Shown: in pieces, positions 32,078 to 43,254 of the stretch
Layout: the number at the start of each line of letters is the position of its first letter
Numbering within the stretch: position 1 is the first letter of the stretch
Assembly: GCA_000149225.2 (NCBI GenBank)
Contig: CM000694.1
Location: forward strand, 1,156,376 to 1,220,375
DNA: 64,000 bases
Direction: 5' to 3'
Source of the DNA: Lachancea kluyveri NRRL Y-12651
Lineage: Eukaryota; Ascomycota; Saccharomycetes; Saccharomycetales; Saccharomycetaceae
Position numbers and translations under genes: made by a program
The notes under the pieces: generated by a model
Database searches by the model: none
What the model was told of the DNA's origin: nothing
The model's input: the letters and a program-made list of their open reading frames with translations, nothing else

Positions 32078-32929
32078 ATGGATTCAAGTACTACAGAGGG
32101 TACACTGATTTTTCCAACGAGGTTCGAAGACCAAGATGATGATTTGGAATTCACTTTACACAAATTGCTGACTGAGGATCACGAAGAAGGTGACAATGAT
32201 GCCTTAGGAGAAGCTATCGAAAAGGCTATTGCACAGATGGAGTTTCCCGAGCTTTTAGACAGCTCTAATACAGATACAAGTACTCCACATAGCGATTCTA
32301 CCACGACGACGAAACAGCAGCACCTGACGGTAGAAAACATTCTCGCTAACGATACATTGCTGCCAATGATAGAAGAAGGAGAGATGCAGCCCGATGTAGG
32401 AAATGTCTGCAGTGATGAAGAGCCCTTGGCCAAGAAGGCTAAGATTATATATGAAACACTATCACCAGAATCTCTGTCGCCCTTTTCTGACAATGAAAGA
32501 CAGTTGAAAAACAACAATGACGATAATAGCATCAAAACCAGAACTGCCGGTACTGGTACCACTACTTCTTCCCATACCCCAGATGCACCTACAACTGGTA
32601 CTACATTCAGAAAGCCAAGACAAAAGTTCCAAGCTCCGGTGTCTCAACAGCAAAAGGTCTTGCAAGAGATACCATTACCACCAAAATTCACAAATGAGTT
32701 TACCATGGCGCAAGTATCAGAAATGAAAAAAAGGATTATCAATACACACAAGCTGATTTTGAACTTTAATTTTTTGAAGGATGGCTACACCAGATCCTGT
32801 ACGGAGTTGAAAAGAACTATGGTCAAATTGAAGCAAAGTGAATGTCATCGTGCTCACCTACTAAGAGAGAATGAAAATTTGAAGAGATTAGTCTTAGAGT
32901 TGAGTGAAAAATTAGAAACAAAAGAGTAA
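32078..32929 (+). CDS. ATC1: Probable nuclear protein Atc1 (Lic1)
   Basis: A 283-residue protein assigned by position next to UPS2/UPS3 and PLP1 (YDR184C, 294 aa in S. cerevisiae) and by size. Start at ATG 32078 (MDSSTTEGTLIFP); the frame is open upstream only from a GTG. An acidic N-terminus (DQDDDLEFTLHKLLTEDHEEGDND) is split over residues 16-40, the middle is low-complexity Ser/Thr, and a basic leucine-rich helix (about 215-283, QVSEMKKRIINTHKLILN and ENENLKRLVLELSEKL) looks like a coiled coil. The S. cerevisiae protein is nuclear and of uncertain function. Moderately sure. Confidence 0.75.
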   Translation: MDSSTTEGTLIFPTRFEDQDDDLEFTLHKLLTEDHEEGDNDALGEAIEKAIAQMEFPELLDSSNTDTSTPHSDSTTTTKQQHLTVENILANDTLLPMIEEGEMQPDVGNVCSDEEPLAKKAKIIYETLSPESLSPFSDNERQLKNNNDDNSIKTRTAGTGTTTSSHTPDAPTTGTTFRKPRQKFQAPVSQQQKVLQEIPLPPKFTNEFTMAQVSEMKKRIINTHKLILNFNFLKDGYTRSCTELKRTMVKLKQSECHRAHLLRENENLKRLVLELSEKLETKE

Positions 32930-33139
32930 TAGCATAAGAATTCGCATACCAGATAAAACATTTTTGCATTTGATATAGTAACATTCGTGTATATTAACAG
33001 AGCATGATCGAATCAACCTCATCGTAGATAAAAAGAAAAATAATGGATAGAATGTAAGGGTTCAAAACGGTTTGTGGGGTCAAAATCTTTAAAACTATAC
33101 AAAATTTAGCAGGTACTTAATTATAAAGCATCAAACAGT

Positions 33140-33655
<516 letters not shown>

Positions 33656-33848
33656 TTAATGTAAAGGAGAAAGTAAATTGAAAAGGTAGTCAGATGCTCC
33701 AGTCCACTTTGAACTTACTGCAAAAAATTTTCCGAGCTTTGCTTCGCACGGAGAAGGAAAGTAGTCTTTCGTTTATAGTGATTAAAAATATGTGACTTGC
33801 ATAGTTAACCCGAAAGACTGCGCGTGTGCATTTTCGAATCGTACTGTA

Positions 33849-33861
33849 GAACCCATCCACC
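33849..33861 (+). promoter_or_regulatory. Candidate Rap1 site upstream of RPS31
   Basis: GAACCCATCCACC fits the loose Rap1 consensus RMACCCRNMCAYY at every position and lies 245 bp before the RPS31 ATG, the usual distance for ribosomal protein genes. T-rich sequence follows toward the gene. It is close to the PLP1 stop (33947). Confidence 0.5.
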
Positions 33862-33946
33862 TCACTTTTATCGTAGCTATGTTCAGGAGAAAGAGAAAAT
33901 ATTCAGAATATACACGTTTATGTACGGATGTAGCGAGTTATAGCAG

Positions 33947-34633
33947 TCATATGTCTAGATCACTGTCACTGCCGTTTGTATCGTTTCGAACGCGACGTAG
34001 ATTACTCTTATCGATAACGGTGAACTTGTTAGCCTTTTGAAGCAGCACACCGGCGTTCAGCAATACGGACTCCAACGCCTCTAGGGCGAATTCTTCAGGG
34101 TTGTTTCCTAGGCGGGAAAACCCTACCACTCGATCCCGCTCAACTCCGTGTCTGTACGCAATAACACATGGTAGCACTTTGATGTTCAATTTGGTCACTA
34201 GAAAAGGACAATCTTCGACGTTTATTCTCAGGAATTTGGTCATCAAATGCTTCTCGGCAAGCTTGTCCAGACTCTTATCCATCACCTGACATTTTTTAAA
34301 ACTTGGTAGAAAGAAGTGTATTACTATGCGTTCCTTCTCTGTGGTCAACCTCATCAGGGCATTTTCATCTAACATCGTCTGGACCATACCGTATTCTTCC
34401 TCCTGGACATTTTTCTTTATCTGCTTCAACGCATCAGACATTTCTTGCAGCCTTTGTTCTCTGTACCTTGACATGAATTCGTCACCGTCGTCATCTCCTA
34501 GCTCTTCTAAAAGTTCGTCCAGCGATACATCGTCATTACCACTGTCGTCGTGGTCGTCATCTCCGTTTTTTCCTCTGTATTTCTGGTCACGTAAAACCGC
34601 GTCTTGATACTGCTCTAATCTACTGGATTCCAT
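33947..34633 (-). CDS. PLP1: Phosducin-like protein Plp1
   Basis: A 228-residue phosducin-family protein (S. cerevisiae 230). The N-terminal helix has acidic DDDHDDSGNDD and LDELLEELGDDDGDEFMSRY, then a thioredoxin-like fold (about 100-200: VIHFFLPSFKKCQVMDKSLDKL, LRINVEDCPFLVTKLNIKVLPCVIAY, split in residues 107-165). The segment FSRLGNNPEEFALEALE is typical. Plp1 assists CCT-dependent folding of beta-tubulin and binds G-beta-gamma (family knowledge). A short CCTTG tandem repeat (34636-34659) sits just upstream of the ATG. Confidence 0.93.
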   Translation of the reverse strand: MESSRLEQYQDAVLRDQKYRGKNGDDDHDDSGNDDVSLDELLEELGDDDGDEFMSRYREQRLQEMSDALKQIKKNVQEEEYGMVQTMLDENALMRLTTEKERIVIHFFLPSFKKCQVMDKSLDKLAEKHLMTKFLRINVEDCPFLVTKLNIKVLPCVIAYRHGVERDRVVGFSRLGNNPEEFALEALESVLLNAGVLLQKANKFTVIDKSNLRRVRNDTNGSDSDLDI

Positions 34634-35203
34634 TGCCCTGCCTTGCCTTGCCTTGCCTTTTTGCCACTAATAGCGCCTTCTCGAACTTGAGAACAACACG
34701 TTTAAACGGGTTTTGTTGTTAGAATCCAGATCAGCGCGAAAACTGACAACTGCCGTAAAAACGTATTTGGCAACGTCTACGGAAAGCAGTTGTTTCAAGA
34801 GCGTAGTTTCCACCTAAATGGATGATTAGAGTACCTATCTTCTGGTGAATGATTGGGTACGATTAAGTGAAACTATCAAGAGAATTCTTTAAGGACCAAA
34901 TCGTAATAGTGATTACCTTCGACGTTTTTGAGATGTCGTGTGCATATGTTTCCGTGTGCTTAGCTTTAGTTCACTAGTTCGTTAATTCTTGTATTATAAA
35001 AATATTCATTAGGTTAGTTATTGATCTAAGAAGCTTGTTTATACTACAAGCACTCTGAGTATTCTCAATCTTTCGGTTCTCGTGAACCTTCTTTAAGGAG
35101 AGCCCGAGAGGGAAAAAAAGAAAGGAAAACCAAATACATACCTCTCGATCTTATGGTCACGTTCAACCACTAAGGCTCCAGAAACGATTGAGAAAACGGA
35201 TAG
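34634..35203. other. Divergent promoter region PLP1-SEC10
   Basis: 570 bp. It starts with four to five copies of a CCTTG pentamer (34636-34659) in the PLP1 leader. The remainder is mixed AT-rich sequence with A tracts near 35115-35130 before SEC10. No other gene recognised. Confidence 0.6.
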
Positions 35204-37681
35204 ATGAACTCAATCTACGAGCTCGACCCAAAGTGGAAAGGTATCTTAACTCTGGATAACTTTCTTGGTGGCTTAACAGTCCATGAATTCGTTCAGGCAT
35301 TGAGCAAAGACCACTCTTTAAAGGGTACTGCTACCGGTACGTGGGAACAATTAGATCCCAAACCTTACATCAGAACATTTGAGTCTACTTTGAAAGAACT
35401 GAAGAACTTGAGTACCGAATCAAATAGCAACAAAAGTCAATTGAGCCAGCAGGTTTCTCAATATGAACTAATACACGCTCAAAATGTCATGACGCTTTCT
35501 ACAAATCTGAAATCCATGGTCCAGGATTACGATCACCTAGACAATAAGCTTACAAATGTGATTCAAGTTGTCTCCCCATTGGGTGAGAAGCTGGAAAAGT
35601 CGATTAAGCGCAAGAACTCATACGTTAGATCTGTGGAGCTGATTTCCCATTATAACTCTTTCTACTCTCAAGGGGGCTCTGTCGAATTGGAGAAGTTAAG
35701 AGTATCGAAAGATTGGAAATCTAAGGCTCGAGCAGCCGTTTTAGTAAAGAATCTCTTGGCATTAACCCGCAAAATTGAAACAAAGTCTTTGGACAAGACT
35801 TTAGAGACAACTGCGATAATAGAGAAATACTCGGAAACTATGGAGAATGAACTGTTGGCCAACTTCAATACTGCTTATCGTGATAATGACTTTAATAAGC
35901 TGAATGAGATTGCACTGATATTGAATCATTTTAATGGTGGCGTTAACGTGATTCAAAGTTTTATCAACCAGCATGAATATTTTATCGACACGAAACAGCT
36001 GGATGTCGATGAAAGCGGGATTCTTGTAGATGAGGATTTCAAGTCCAAGATTTCTGATCCTGATAATCATTCTCTTTTCTACGAAAAAACGATGGTAGAA
36101 AGGTTAGAAAGCATCGAAAACGTCATTAAAAATGAATCCAAAGTTGTGAAAGTGGTATTTGAAGAAAGAGCCCAATTTGTTTTACAGTTATTTATTCAAA
36201 GAATATTCGCTCAAAAGATTGAATCTAATGTTGACTTACTGCTTAGTGCTTCGTTGTCTATTTCTAACCTGGCACATGTTAGAATGCTGCATGCATTGTA
36301 CTCGTTGATCGGACAATTTGTTAAAGATTTGTCAGAGTTTTTCCAGGCTATTGGACTAGACCAAGATGGCGGACTAACCTCAACCCTAGAACAATATTAT
36401 TCTGATTTGTTTTCTAAGACGATATTCAATAGATCAAAGTATTTTGATATTGAAAAAAGAAGTCTGGAAATTACTTTGGCCCAGAAAACTGCAGACTTCA
36501 ATCTAGCATACGACAGAGAAATCCGTCCAAGATATTTGGTCAATAAGTTATCCAACAAGGCTTCTATCACTAGTAATGCTGAGCTACATGCGTTGAATGC
36601 TACCTCATCTGGTAAACTTTTCCAAATAAATAACTTTTTCAAATCGCATCTGGATAGGGATAGAAAATCTTTAACCCGTTCTTCATCATCATCTCAGTTA
36701 CATTCTAATGGGCCTGCTATTTCAGGGACGGAAACTGCCGAATTAAGTCATGATGAGGACCCCAAATTTACTTTGCACAACATTGACAGTATGCTTAAAT
36801 GTGCTGTAGAATCATTGGCAAGGGTAATGGAGCTGGTTCCAAACAAAGCGGGTGATTTTAGTTTTGAGCTTTTAGAGGTAGTACTGATGGGTGTGATTAA
36901 TTCCTACGTGGAATCTGGCCTGGAGTATGCTTATTTTCAACTTTCTAGGATTGATGCCAGCAGAACAGAAGACATAAACCTATCATACTTTAAGTATGTT
37001 TCTAAGTCTGCTGAAATCTTAAGTCTGGTCTCCGCGGCTACAAAGACGATTATCTTGCCCCTTTTGAATAATTCACCTCAAATCAAAAGGAAGATTGTTA
37101 CTTTAATTAATGCATATTTCAAAAGATGCGAAATGTTGATAAACGTTATCCTTGAAGAAACTGTTCAGCTTTACTCCCGCAAGTTCACCAATTCACTCTC
37201 TAAACAAAAGAAAAAGGACTTTATTCCCAGGTCTCAGGAGTTTTTGGACCAAGACACTTTGCCAGCCATCGAAATTGTTGCGTGCTTAAATTCTTTGTAT
37301 GCCCAGACCATACTACATTTAAAGAAGGAAAATTTGAAATTTTTTTTGATGAAGGTTGGTACCGACTTGTACCAACAGCTATTGGAGCATTTTAAGAAGT
37401 ATCAAGTAAACTCAATCGGTGGTATTATTCTTACAAAAGACATCATTGGGTATCAAAATGCTATTGAGGAATGGAAAATTCAAGAATTATTAGATGACTT
37501 TGCCACCCTGAGAGAGTTGGCCAATTTATTTACTGTTCAACCGGAATTGTTGGATTCTTTAACCAAAGAAGGCCGTTTGTCAAACGTTGGTGCGAACATC
37601 ATCTCAGAATACATTGCGAAAAGAGAGGATTTTAATCATGAAAGTTTTGTAACCAAATTTAGACTGAATTTAAAGTCTTGA
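35204..37681 (+). CDS. SEC10: Exocyst subunit Sec10
   Basis: An 825-residue helical-bundle subunit of the exocyst, which tethers secretory vesicles at the plasma membrane (S. cerevisiae 871). The N-terminus MNSIYELDPKWKG and NFLGGLTVHEFVQ, then LDPKPYIRTFESTLKELKNL, VVSPLGEKLE, NHFNGGVNVIQSFINQHEYFIDTKQ (split across residues 244-270) and the C-terminal ATLRELANLFTVQPELLDSL all match. A coiled coil is likely at about 60-150, and a Ser-rich variable insert lies at about 485-515. Converges on CDC1 with 63 bp between stops. Confidence 0.97.
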   Translation: MNSIYELDPKWKGILTLDNFLGGLTVHEFVQALSKDHSLKGTATGTWEQLDPKPYIRTFESTLKELKNLSTESNSNKSQLSQQVSQYELIHAQNVMTLSTNLKSMVQDYDHLDNKLTNVIQVVSPLGEKLEKSIKRKNSYVRSVELISHYNSFYSQGGSVELEKLRVSKDWKSKARAAVLVKNLLALTRKIETKSLDKTLETTAIIEKYSETMENELLANFNTAYRDNDFNKLNEIALILNHFNGGVNVIQSFINQHEYFIDTKQLDVDESGILVDEDFKSKISDPDNHSLFYEKTMVERLESIENVIKNESKVVKVVFEERAQFVLQLFIQRIFAQKIESNVDLLLSASLSISNLAHVRMLHALYSLIGQFVKDLSEFFQAIGLDQDGGLTSTLEQYYSDLFSKTIFNRSKYFDIEKRSLEITLAQKTADFNLAYDREIRPRYLVNKLSNKASITSNAELHALNATSSGKLFQINNFFKSHLDRDRKSLTRSSSSSQLHSNGPAISGTETAELSHDEDPKFTLHNIDSMLKCAVESLARVMELVPNKAGDFSFELLEVVLMGVINSYVESGLEYAYFQLSRIDASRTEDINLSYFKYVSKSAEILSLVSAATKTIILPLLNNSPQIKRKIVTLINAYFKRCEMLINVILEETVQLYSRKFTNSLSKQKKKDFIPRSQEFLDQDTLPAIEIVACLNSLYAQTILHLKKENLKFFLMKVGTDLYQQLLEHFKKYQVNSIGGIILTKDIIGYQNAIEEWKIQELLDDFATLRELANLFTVQPELLDSLTKEGRLSNVGANIISEYIAKREDFNHESFVTKFRLNLKS

Positions 37682-37744
37682 GGTTTGTTCGATTTGTATG
37701 TGAGTGAATATATGCAGATATTGTTCTATAAATTATTCTATGCT

Positions 37745-39205
37745 TCAGAATGCTTTATAATGATAAGCAAATATCAAAAATACAATAGAAACTACAGCTA
37801 AACCATTTACAAGAAAACTGTAGAAGTTTCTAGTTTCTGAAACATGGTACTTCCTCAAGACCTCTTTTTGGCCGTTAATGTATTCATCACTTTTCTTTGT
37901 AGAAATCGGCAACAGTGATGTTTTTTTGTTGGTATTCATAATCTTTAGACCCATTTTAACAACCAATACGTTGAAAGAGCTGGGGAAAAAGCTCATCCAA
38001 AAAATAAGGCATAACGTGAATACCAAGGTGGAAACGTAGACTATTATTGGCTTGAAAGGCTCTGGCATGTAGCATATGTTTGTTTGATAGGTCTTTGTAT
38101 CCCCATTACTCGATGGTAACTGGGGGTTATAAAGCGAAAGCAATTGGATAGCAGGCCTTTGAATCCCCATATTCATGGCACAAGATTTTGCAGTAATTTC
38201 TTCAGCCGAACTACTTTGACCATTAACGTTATAAGAGTGAATTACATGACAATAATCATGATCATCACCAGAAAACACTATCTCTGGCTGAATTTTAGAA
38301 AGCACTTCTTGAGAAACCTGTTCATCAATGACTGTCTGATATTGTTCACCTCTCATTATCGGAAAGTACTTGTTGGACTCACGCAAGTCGCCACATAGTT
38401 GTTGTTGCGGATCACGCCACAAGGGAACATGGGTTAATAGAATTCTGGGGGAGTTAGCTTGCACGGAAAATCGATCTAAAAATTCTCTCGGAATTGAAGA
38501 CACATTAACATTTACAGTATCAGATAGGGAAATGGTATCTAATAAAACGAAAGTATGATTCCCGACATCCCATTTAGATGAGGTTTCACCGAAGTAGGCG
38601 GAGAATCTCTTCGCACTGGATTCAACCACTGTGTCACCGAAGCCAATATCATGGTTACCTGGCAGTGACATTACTGTACGGCGGTTGGGTTTTTTGGGGA
38701 AAATTTTATTGAACCTGTTATATTCTTGTATCCAGTCTTCATCCTTCCATCTTCTACCGCCATCGAAAAGATCACCTAGGAAGAAGTTGGAATCAGGGTC
38801 TAGATAATACTGCATGTATTGCCAGTTTCTTTTATGATAATTGTCTAGTATCTGTTGCGTAAAGTAATTTACTATCCAGGGTCTGCCTGGATAGGAGTGA
38901 GCATCCATGATTTGAGGATCTGCTAATAATGCGGTTCTGTGGGGCTCAGAGCCCTCAGGCCAATCTTCCCAGCGCCTCCAATCACATTTTTTCATAGCCC
39001 TTCTTACAACTACTCTCTCGTAGTAGTTGATTACGAATAACCATAGACATGATAGCAGCAAAATATGCCTCCAATAAATCTTTACTTTATATTGGCTGCG
39101 AGCTTTAGGTGTCATCAGGTTTTTTTCGTTCATGTTCTTAGTTTCTATGTTGTGCATGGGCAACGAAATTGCACTGTTACCCTTGTCACGCCCCCGATGT
39201 AACAT
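37745..39205 (-). CDS. CDC1: Mn2+-dependent GPI-anchor phosphodiesterase Cdc1
   Basis: A 486-residue membrane metallophosphoesterase (S. cerevisiae 491). Metallophosphoesterase signatures: DPQ (96-98), GDLFDGG (144-150), GNHD (183-186) and the later SGDDHDYCH. TM segments at about 46-62 and two near the C-terminus. The family removes ethanolamine phosphate from the first mannose of GPI anchors in the ER/Golgi; the S. cerevisiae gene also affects Mn2+ homeostasis. ARV1, also linked to GPI synthesis, is in this window, but I infer no functional cluster. Confidence 0.95.
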   Translation of the reverse strand: MLHRGRDKGNSAISLPMHNIETKNMNEKNLMTPKARSQYKVKIYWRHILLLSCLWLFVINYYERVVVRRAMKKCDWRRWEDWPEGSEPHRTALLADPQIMDAHSYPGRPWIVNYFTQQILDNYHKRNWQYMQYYLDPDSNFFLGDLFDGGRRWKDEDWIQEYNRFNKIFPKKPNRRTVMSLPGNHDIGFGDTVVESSAKRFSAYFGETSSKWDVGNHTFVLLDTISLSDTVNVNVSSIPREFLDRFSVQANSPRILLTHVPLWRDPQQQLCGDLRESNKYFPIMRGEQYQTVIDEQVSQEVLSKIQPEIVFSGDDHDYCHVIHSYNVNGQSSSAEEITAKSCAMNMGIQRPAIQLLSLYNPQLPSSNGDTKTYQTNICYMPEPFKPIIVYVSTLVFTLCLIFWMSFFPSSFNVLVVKMGLKIMNTNKKTSLLPISTKKSDEYINGQKEVLRKYHVSETRNFYSFLVNGLAVVSIVFLIFAYHYKAF

Positions 39206-40208
39206 TTGGCACCCTGTCTGAATGTTTCGCTTCTGGGTTCAACACAATAACAGGCATGTTTTTGTTGTTATGAAAGTATAACAAAAGCTCAAGGTAATAT
39301 ATGTAATTGTTTACGGGTACATATGCAAAATAGATTAAAGGTCTCGTAAGGAACGGACGTACCTTCACGAGGTTGCCTGAACTTTCTGATAATATCTTAT
39401 ATAACACTCTAGATTACCAAATTATACAAAATACGTGTTAAGTACACCAGCAGGTAAAACCAGAAGAGTCGAAACCTTATGATCATGTATCTCTAGTTTT
39501 ACACATTATACTGTTTTTCTACTTGGCGCGCGTAATTACTTGGAAATCAGTGAACATGAACGCTTCATTTGCGATTGTTTCTGATAAAACTCCTGCTCTT
39601 TTTGTATGAGCGCAACGTTTAAGAGATTGACTTTCTTCAGAGAAATTGCTTACAGCATGATGATTAAACTGCATAGTTATTTTAAAAGTGAAGATTGCGC
39701 TAATTAAAACCGCGGGCTCTTGAATTTGAGTTGTCTCAAATATTGAGGTCCAAGATTAATGTTGTTTTTAATGTTTGCTATTTGTATTCGAATAGCTTGT
39801 AAATTAATTAAACATTTGTCAGTACCTACGTTATTATATAATTCGCGTTATCTCACCTTAAATTTTTTAACCTCAGTAAATTTGGTCAAAACATTGAATG
39901 ATAGCGTGTAAAAAAAATAACACTTATTCTGAAGTTATCAGGATGTTCATGATTATTAAAAGCTCCAGCTATTAGATGCCGTCGATGTAACGTGATACGT
40001 ACATACATACATATATATGCATATCTCTGTGTGGATAGGGTGCAACTTAAAAATTAACTTGTGTATCTGTTATTTGACAACGTGCAGTAGCCACCTTAAA
40101 ACCAGGTTTCCTAGTATAGTAATCTCCCGTGGCGATTTAAAATATTCGAATGGCAGAGTCGAAAAAATGGGCACTGAATCTCATTTTTATCCTCGGTGCC
40201 CAAATGCA
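39206..40208. other. Spacer between CDC1 start and the Zn2Cys6 gene stop
   Basis: 1,003 bp, AT-rich, serving as the CDC1 promoter and the 3' region of the regulator gene. It contains a GCGCGC at 39528-39533, a CCGCGG at 39712-39717 and a short (ACAT)/(AT) microsatellite at 40001-40022. A weak 120-codon open frame at 40017-40379 overlaps the regulator gene on the other strand and looks spurious. No RNA gene seen. Confidence 0.55.
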
Positions 40209-42284
40209 TCAATTGTTGTAGCTAAAGGATTTATCACTACCAGCAAACAGATGAATCCTGTCCTTTTTGAACTCTTCGATAAATTCGATGGAAGGTTGAG
40301 TCAGGTTCAAGAACCCATCTTGTTCTTGATAAGTGCCAGTCACATCATAGTCTTCGTGGAAAAAACCAAGATTGTTTAATGTGAATTTTTCTGAACTATA
40401 ATAATTTAACAAGGAGGACGATGGGGCCGCGTCAAATTCCTCTGCTAGGTTCAGTGCAAGACGATCAAGTTTTTCAATGATGTCCGCATGGGAAATGGTT
40501 TCTTGTGTCCTACCAAAATAGCATTCTTGTTCATCTACCAAACTATCTTGTAGTGGCGAATTTGTGATATTTTTACAGGAAATATCCTTGCAGTAAAATT
40601 GGCCGTTTCCACTTTTTAGCCAACTCCCATCAGGCAAACTTAGCAACCGAGGATAATTTTCCCTTTTAATTAAAGTGCTTTTAAAGAAGTCTATCTGCGC
40701 CTCTTTAAAGTTTCCTGCTGTTCTAGACTTAAATCTGTATTCTCCCAAATCTTTAGGTAAGGGATTAACCACCATGATAGTATTGCGGATTAGAGCACTT
40801 CTTTTTTCGAAAAAGGACAACATTCTAATAGAAAAAACAGCAAAAGGCCTGAGAGGTTCCACTAATCCGTCAAAAATATCACCTATGGAGAACGGATATG
40901 CCATACCGGGGCCCAGGAAGGAGTATTTCATAATGTACTGCATACTCGGAAAAAGTTGATCAAGATAATAAGAAATTCCATAGTAAAAACTGTAAAAAAC
41001 TTTCGAAACCTGCGACATAGAACTCACTATGCAAAGTGCATCAGATGGTATGGCTGTGATCCACCTCTGGTAAATTTCAAACATTTTGGAAAATGGAAAA
41101 GGCGATACGGCATCAAAGTTTTGCTGGGGTAATAATTCGGTTACATACTTCAAATACTCCACCAGTTCATTGTAGTAAAAGAGCAAAGTGGTGTTATCTT
41201 CGTCAATATGAACCTTGAAATCCTCTAGTTGCTGCAAGGATTCGAATAAAGGACCAGCTGAGTATGCCGGAATAGATAAATGGGATAGGATGAAAATGCC
41301 GATGTCCCAAAAACATTTTGCCGTCTTACAAATCTCTGATGGCTTACTATTTTTGTAAATTTCTGCACAAAAGTCTAATCCACCAATATAATGCCTATCC
41401 CGCGGGTCGTAATTAGTAAGAATATCCATATTTTGTAAACAGACTGATGCCATTAATATCGTAGAGCTTACAGAGACATCCTTTAGTAAGCTTTTATCCT
41501 CCAAGACTTTAGCTATCATCTCTCTCATATAAGTGAGTGTCTGTACCTTGTATTTGCGGCCAATATTGCCTAATAACTCGAGATCTCGTTCCAGTTGTTG
41601 AACCTTCTGGGTCTTTACGTCATGTTCCTTAATATTCGAGTTAATATACCTAATCTTTCTCTTCAACGCTAGTATTACACTATATGTAGACATGGCAACA
41701 AAGCCTCTTGAAGACATAGACCAATCCTGGATAGCACGTAGTATGGTCTGGCAATAGAATACCCTCAACACTGTGACCCTGTTTACACCGTCAAACAGGC
41801 TAATGAATTGGGATTTAGGAACATTGACAGGTTTATGGGAAATGAGACGAACTTCGAATGATGAGTCAGCAACGTTGATCGTCGGTGAGGTGGAAGGGAC
41901 GGAAGAAGAAAGATGGTTTTTAGGGGAAATTTTTTGAATAGGAGTCATAACCTCTTGGCTGCCACCAGTTAACAGGATGCTTGATTGGAAATGCCTCTTC
42001 ATCTCTTCAAAGACACACAGCTCTTCATTGTTCATATCCAAATAAGAGCATCTGAACTCTGGACATTTGTTTCTCTTCTTCTGGCAGTTAAGACATTCCG
42101 GTAGCGTTTCATCACACTTAATCCTCCTTCTTTTGCACTCTTTACAGCCCCATCTAGAGTTCCTGTGTCTTCTTCTCTTATGTTTTTGCTTATTTGTAAT
42201 ACTACTCCCAACCTCGAAAGTTGCGAAGCTTTCGGATGTTAGACTACCTGTTTCTTCCGGCATGGCTTCTTTTTCGCTAAACAT
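40209..42284 (-). CDS. Zn2Cys6 fungal transcription factor, accessory gene
   Basis: A 691-residue regulator with a binuclear zinc cluster at residues 47-74 (C47, C50, C57, C64, C67, C74; spacing CX2CX6CX6CX2CX6C), preceded by a basic KHKRRRHRNSR stretch. The remaining 600 residues are helical and resemble the middle domain of the Fungal_trans_2 class (Lys14/Upc2-like): a ring of helices with LMASVCLQNMDIL and DPRDRHYIGGLDFCAEIYKN, and an acidic, aromatic C-terminus. I do not recognise a specific ortholog. S. cerevisiae has no gene here between CDC1 and SAS4. Unusually long spacers (1.0 kb downstream, 2.3 kb upstream) surround it. Target genes are unknown. Confidence 0.85.
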   Translation of the reverse strand: MFSEKEAMPEETGSLTSESFATFEVGSSITNKQKHKRRRHRNSRWGCKECKRRRIKCDETLPECLNCQKKRNKCPEFRCSYLDMNNEELCVFEEMKRHFQSSILLTGGSQEVMTPIQKISPKNHLSSSVPSTSPTINVADSSFEVRLISHKPVNVPKSQFISLFDGVNRVTVLRVFYCQTILRAIQDWSMSSRGFVAMSTYSVILALKRKIRYINSNIKEHDVKTQKVQQLERDLELLGNIGRKYKVQTLTYMREMIAKVLEDKSLLKDVSVSSTILMASVCLQNMDILTNYDPRDRHYIGGLDFCAEIYKNSKPSEICKTAKCFWDIGIFILSHLSIPAYSAGPLFESLQQLEDFKVHIDEDNTTLLFYYNELVEYLKYVTELLPQQNFDAVSPFPFSKMFEIYQRWITAIPSDALCIVSSMSQVSKVFYSFYYGISYYLDQLFPSMQYIMKYSFLGPGMAYPFSIGDIFDGLVEPLRPFAVFSIRMLSFFEKRSALIRNTIMVVNPLPKDLGEYRFKSRTAGNFKEAQIDFFKSTLIKRENYPRLLSLPDGSWLKSGNGQFYCKDISCKNITNSPLQDSLVDEQECYFGRTQETISHADIIEKLDRLALNLAEEFDAAPSSSLLNYYSSEKFTLNNLGFFHEDYDVTGTYQEQDGFLNLTQPSIEFIEEFKKDRIHLFAGSDKSFSYNN

Positions 42285-42753
42285 AGTAGATTATGCCAAC
42301 CTGTTTCTTCTATAGACGTTATGAATGCTTCAGCGTCACTTACTTATGTTAGATGAGGTTACTAGATCAGATGTTTTTCGGATGTTTTTTCTCTTCCGCT
42401 TACCGAGCAAATGGAAATGAGGATTTGTCTGCGTATATTGACAGGTTGGATTTTTCTTTGCGGAAAATGGACGCAGATAAAAATGAGAAAAATCATAGAA
42501 ACCTTATCTGTGGGTGTAAACCAGAGTTCTACGCCGGTAATATTTTACGTTAACTGTGGCACCTACTAGGAACGAAACCGCTATTTTTCCTGCTATTGTT
42601 TGGCCTCCATTACTAGGCGCATCCTGCACAATGGGGCTCCCTCTTTCAGCAATCCGCGTTTCAGTCAATGGGGTTCAAGAATTGAAGTTCAGACAGACTT
42701 GGCCATAGAAGGTACATCTCTTACTAAACTATCTAAAGACATATGTTTATTGT

Positions 42754-42761
42754 TCCGCGGA
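42754..42761. promoter_or_regulatory. Pleiotropic drug response element-like palindrome
   Basis: TCCGCGGA is an exact match to the Pdr1/Pdr3 response element of S. cerevisiae, itself bound by Zn2Cys6 proteins. It lies 470 bp upstream of the regulator gene start. An 8-mer can occur by chance, so the function is only a suggestion. Confidence 0.4.
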
Positions 42762-43254
42762 GGTATGCGCATTGTATATTTTACGGCTCATATAACGGCC
42801 CAAATCGTATGATATAGAGCGCGTGTAAATCCAAATGCTGGATAATGCGGCTGAACCGGACAATCGGCTTTCTTTTGACAATTAATAATGCGCCATGAAG
42901 GTTAGTGAATTCCAAATGCGAAACCCAGTGAAATTTGCCACTGTGTATGAAGGCACATGCGCTTTATACAATTGGGCAAGCCGTGCTGTTGTAGCACACA
43001 GTTATCTAACGACATACCTTACCAACGATTCTATACCTTTTGCGGGAGCAAGATTTCTACAGGAACCGCTACCTGTCAAAGTTTGCAGGCTTGATCAACA
43101 GTAAACAGGGACATCATGCGGAAAACTGACGAAGCTGAAATTACCATGGCACGATGAAATATTTGCTGCTAGCAATGTGGAAAAAGCTTGTGGCCACTCC
43201 CTGCTGCCAATAAAGGTATGGCAATTCGGGATAGCTGGTGATAATGAACCGTTG

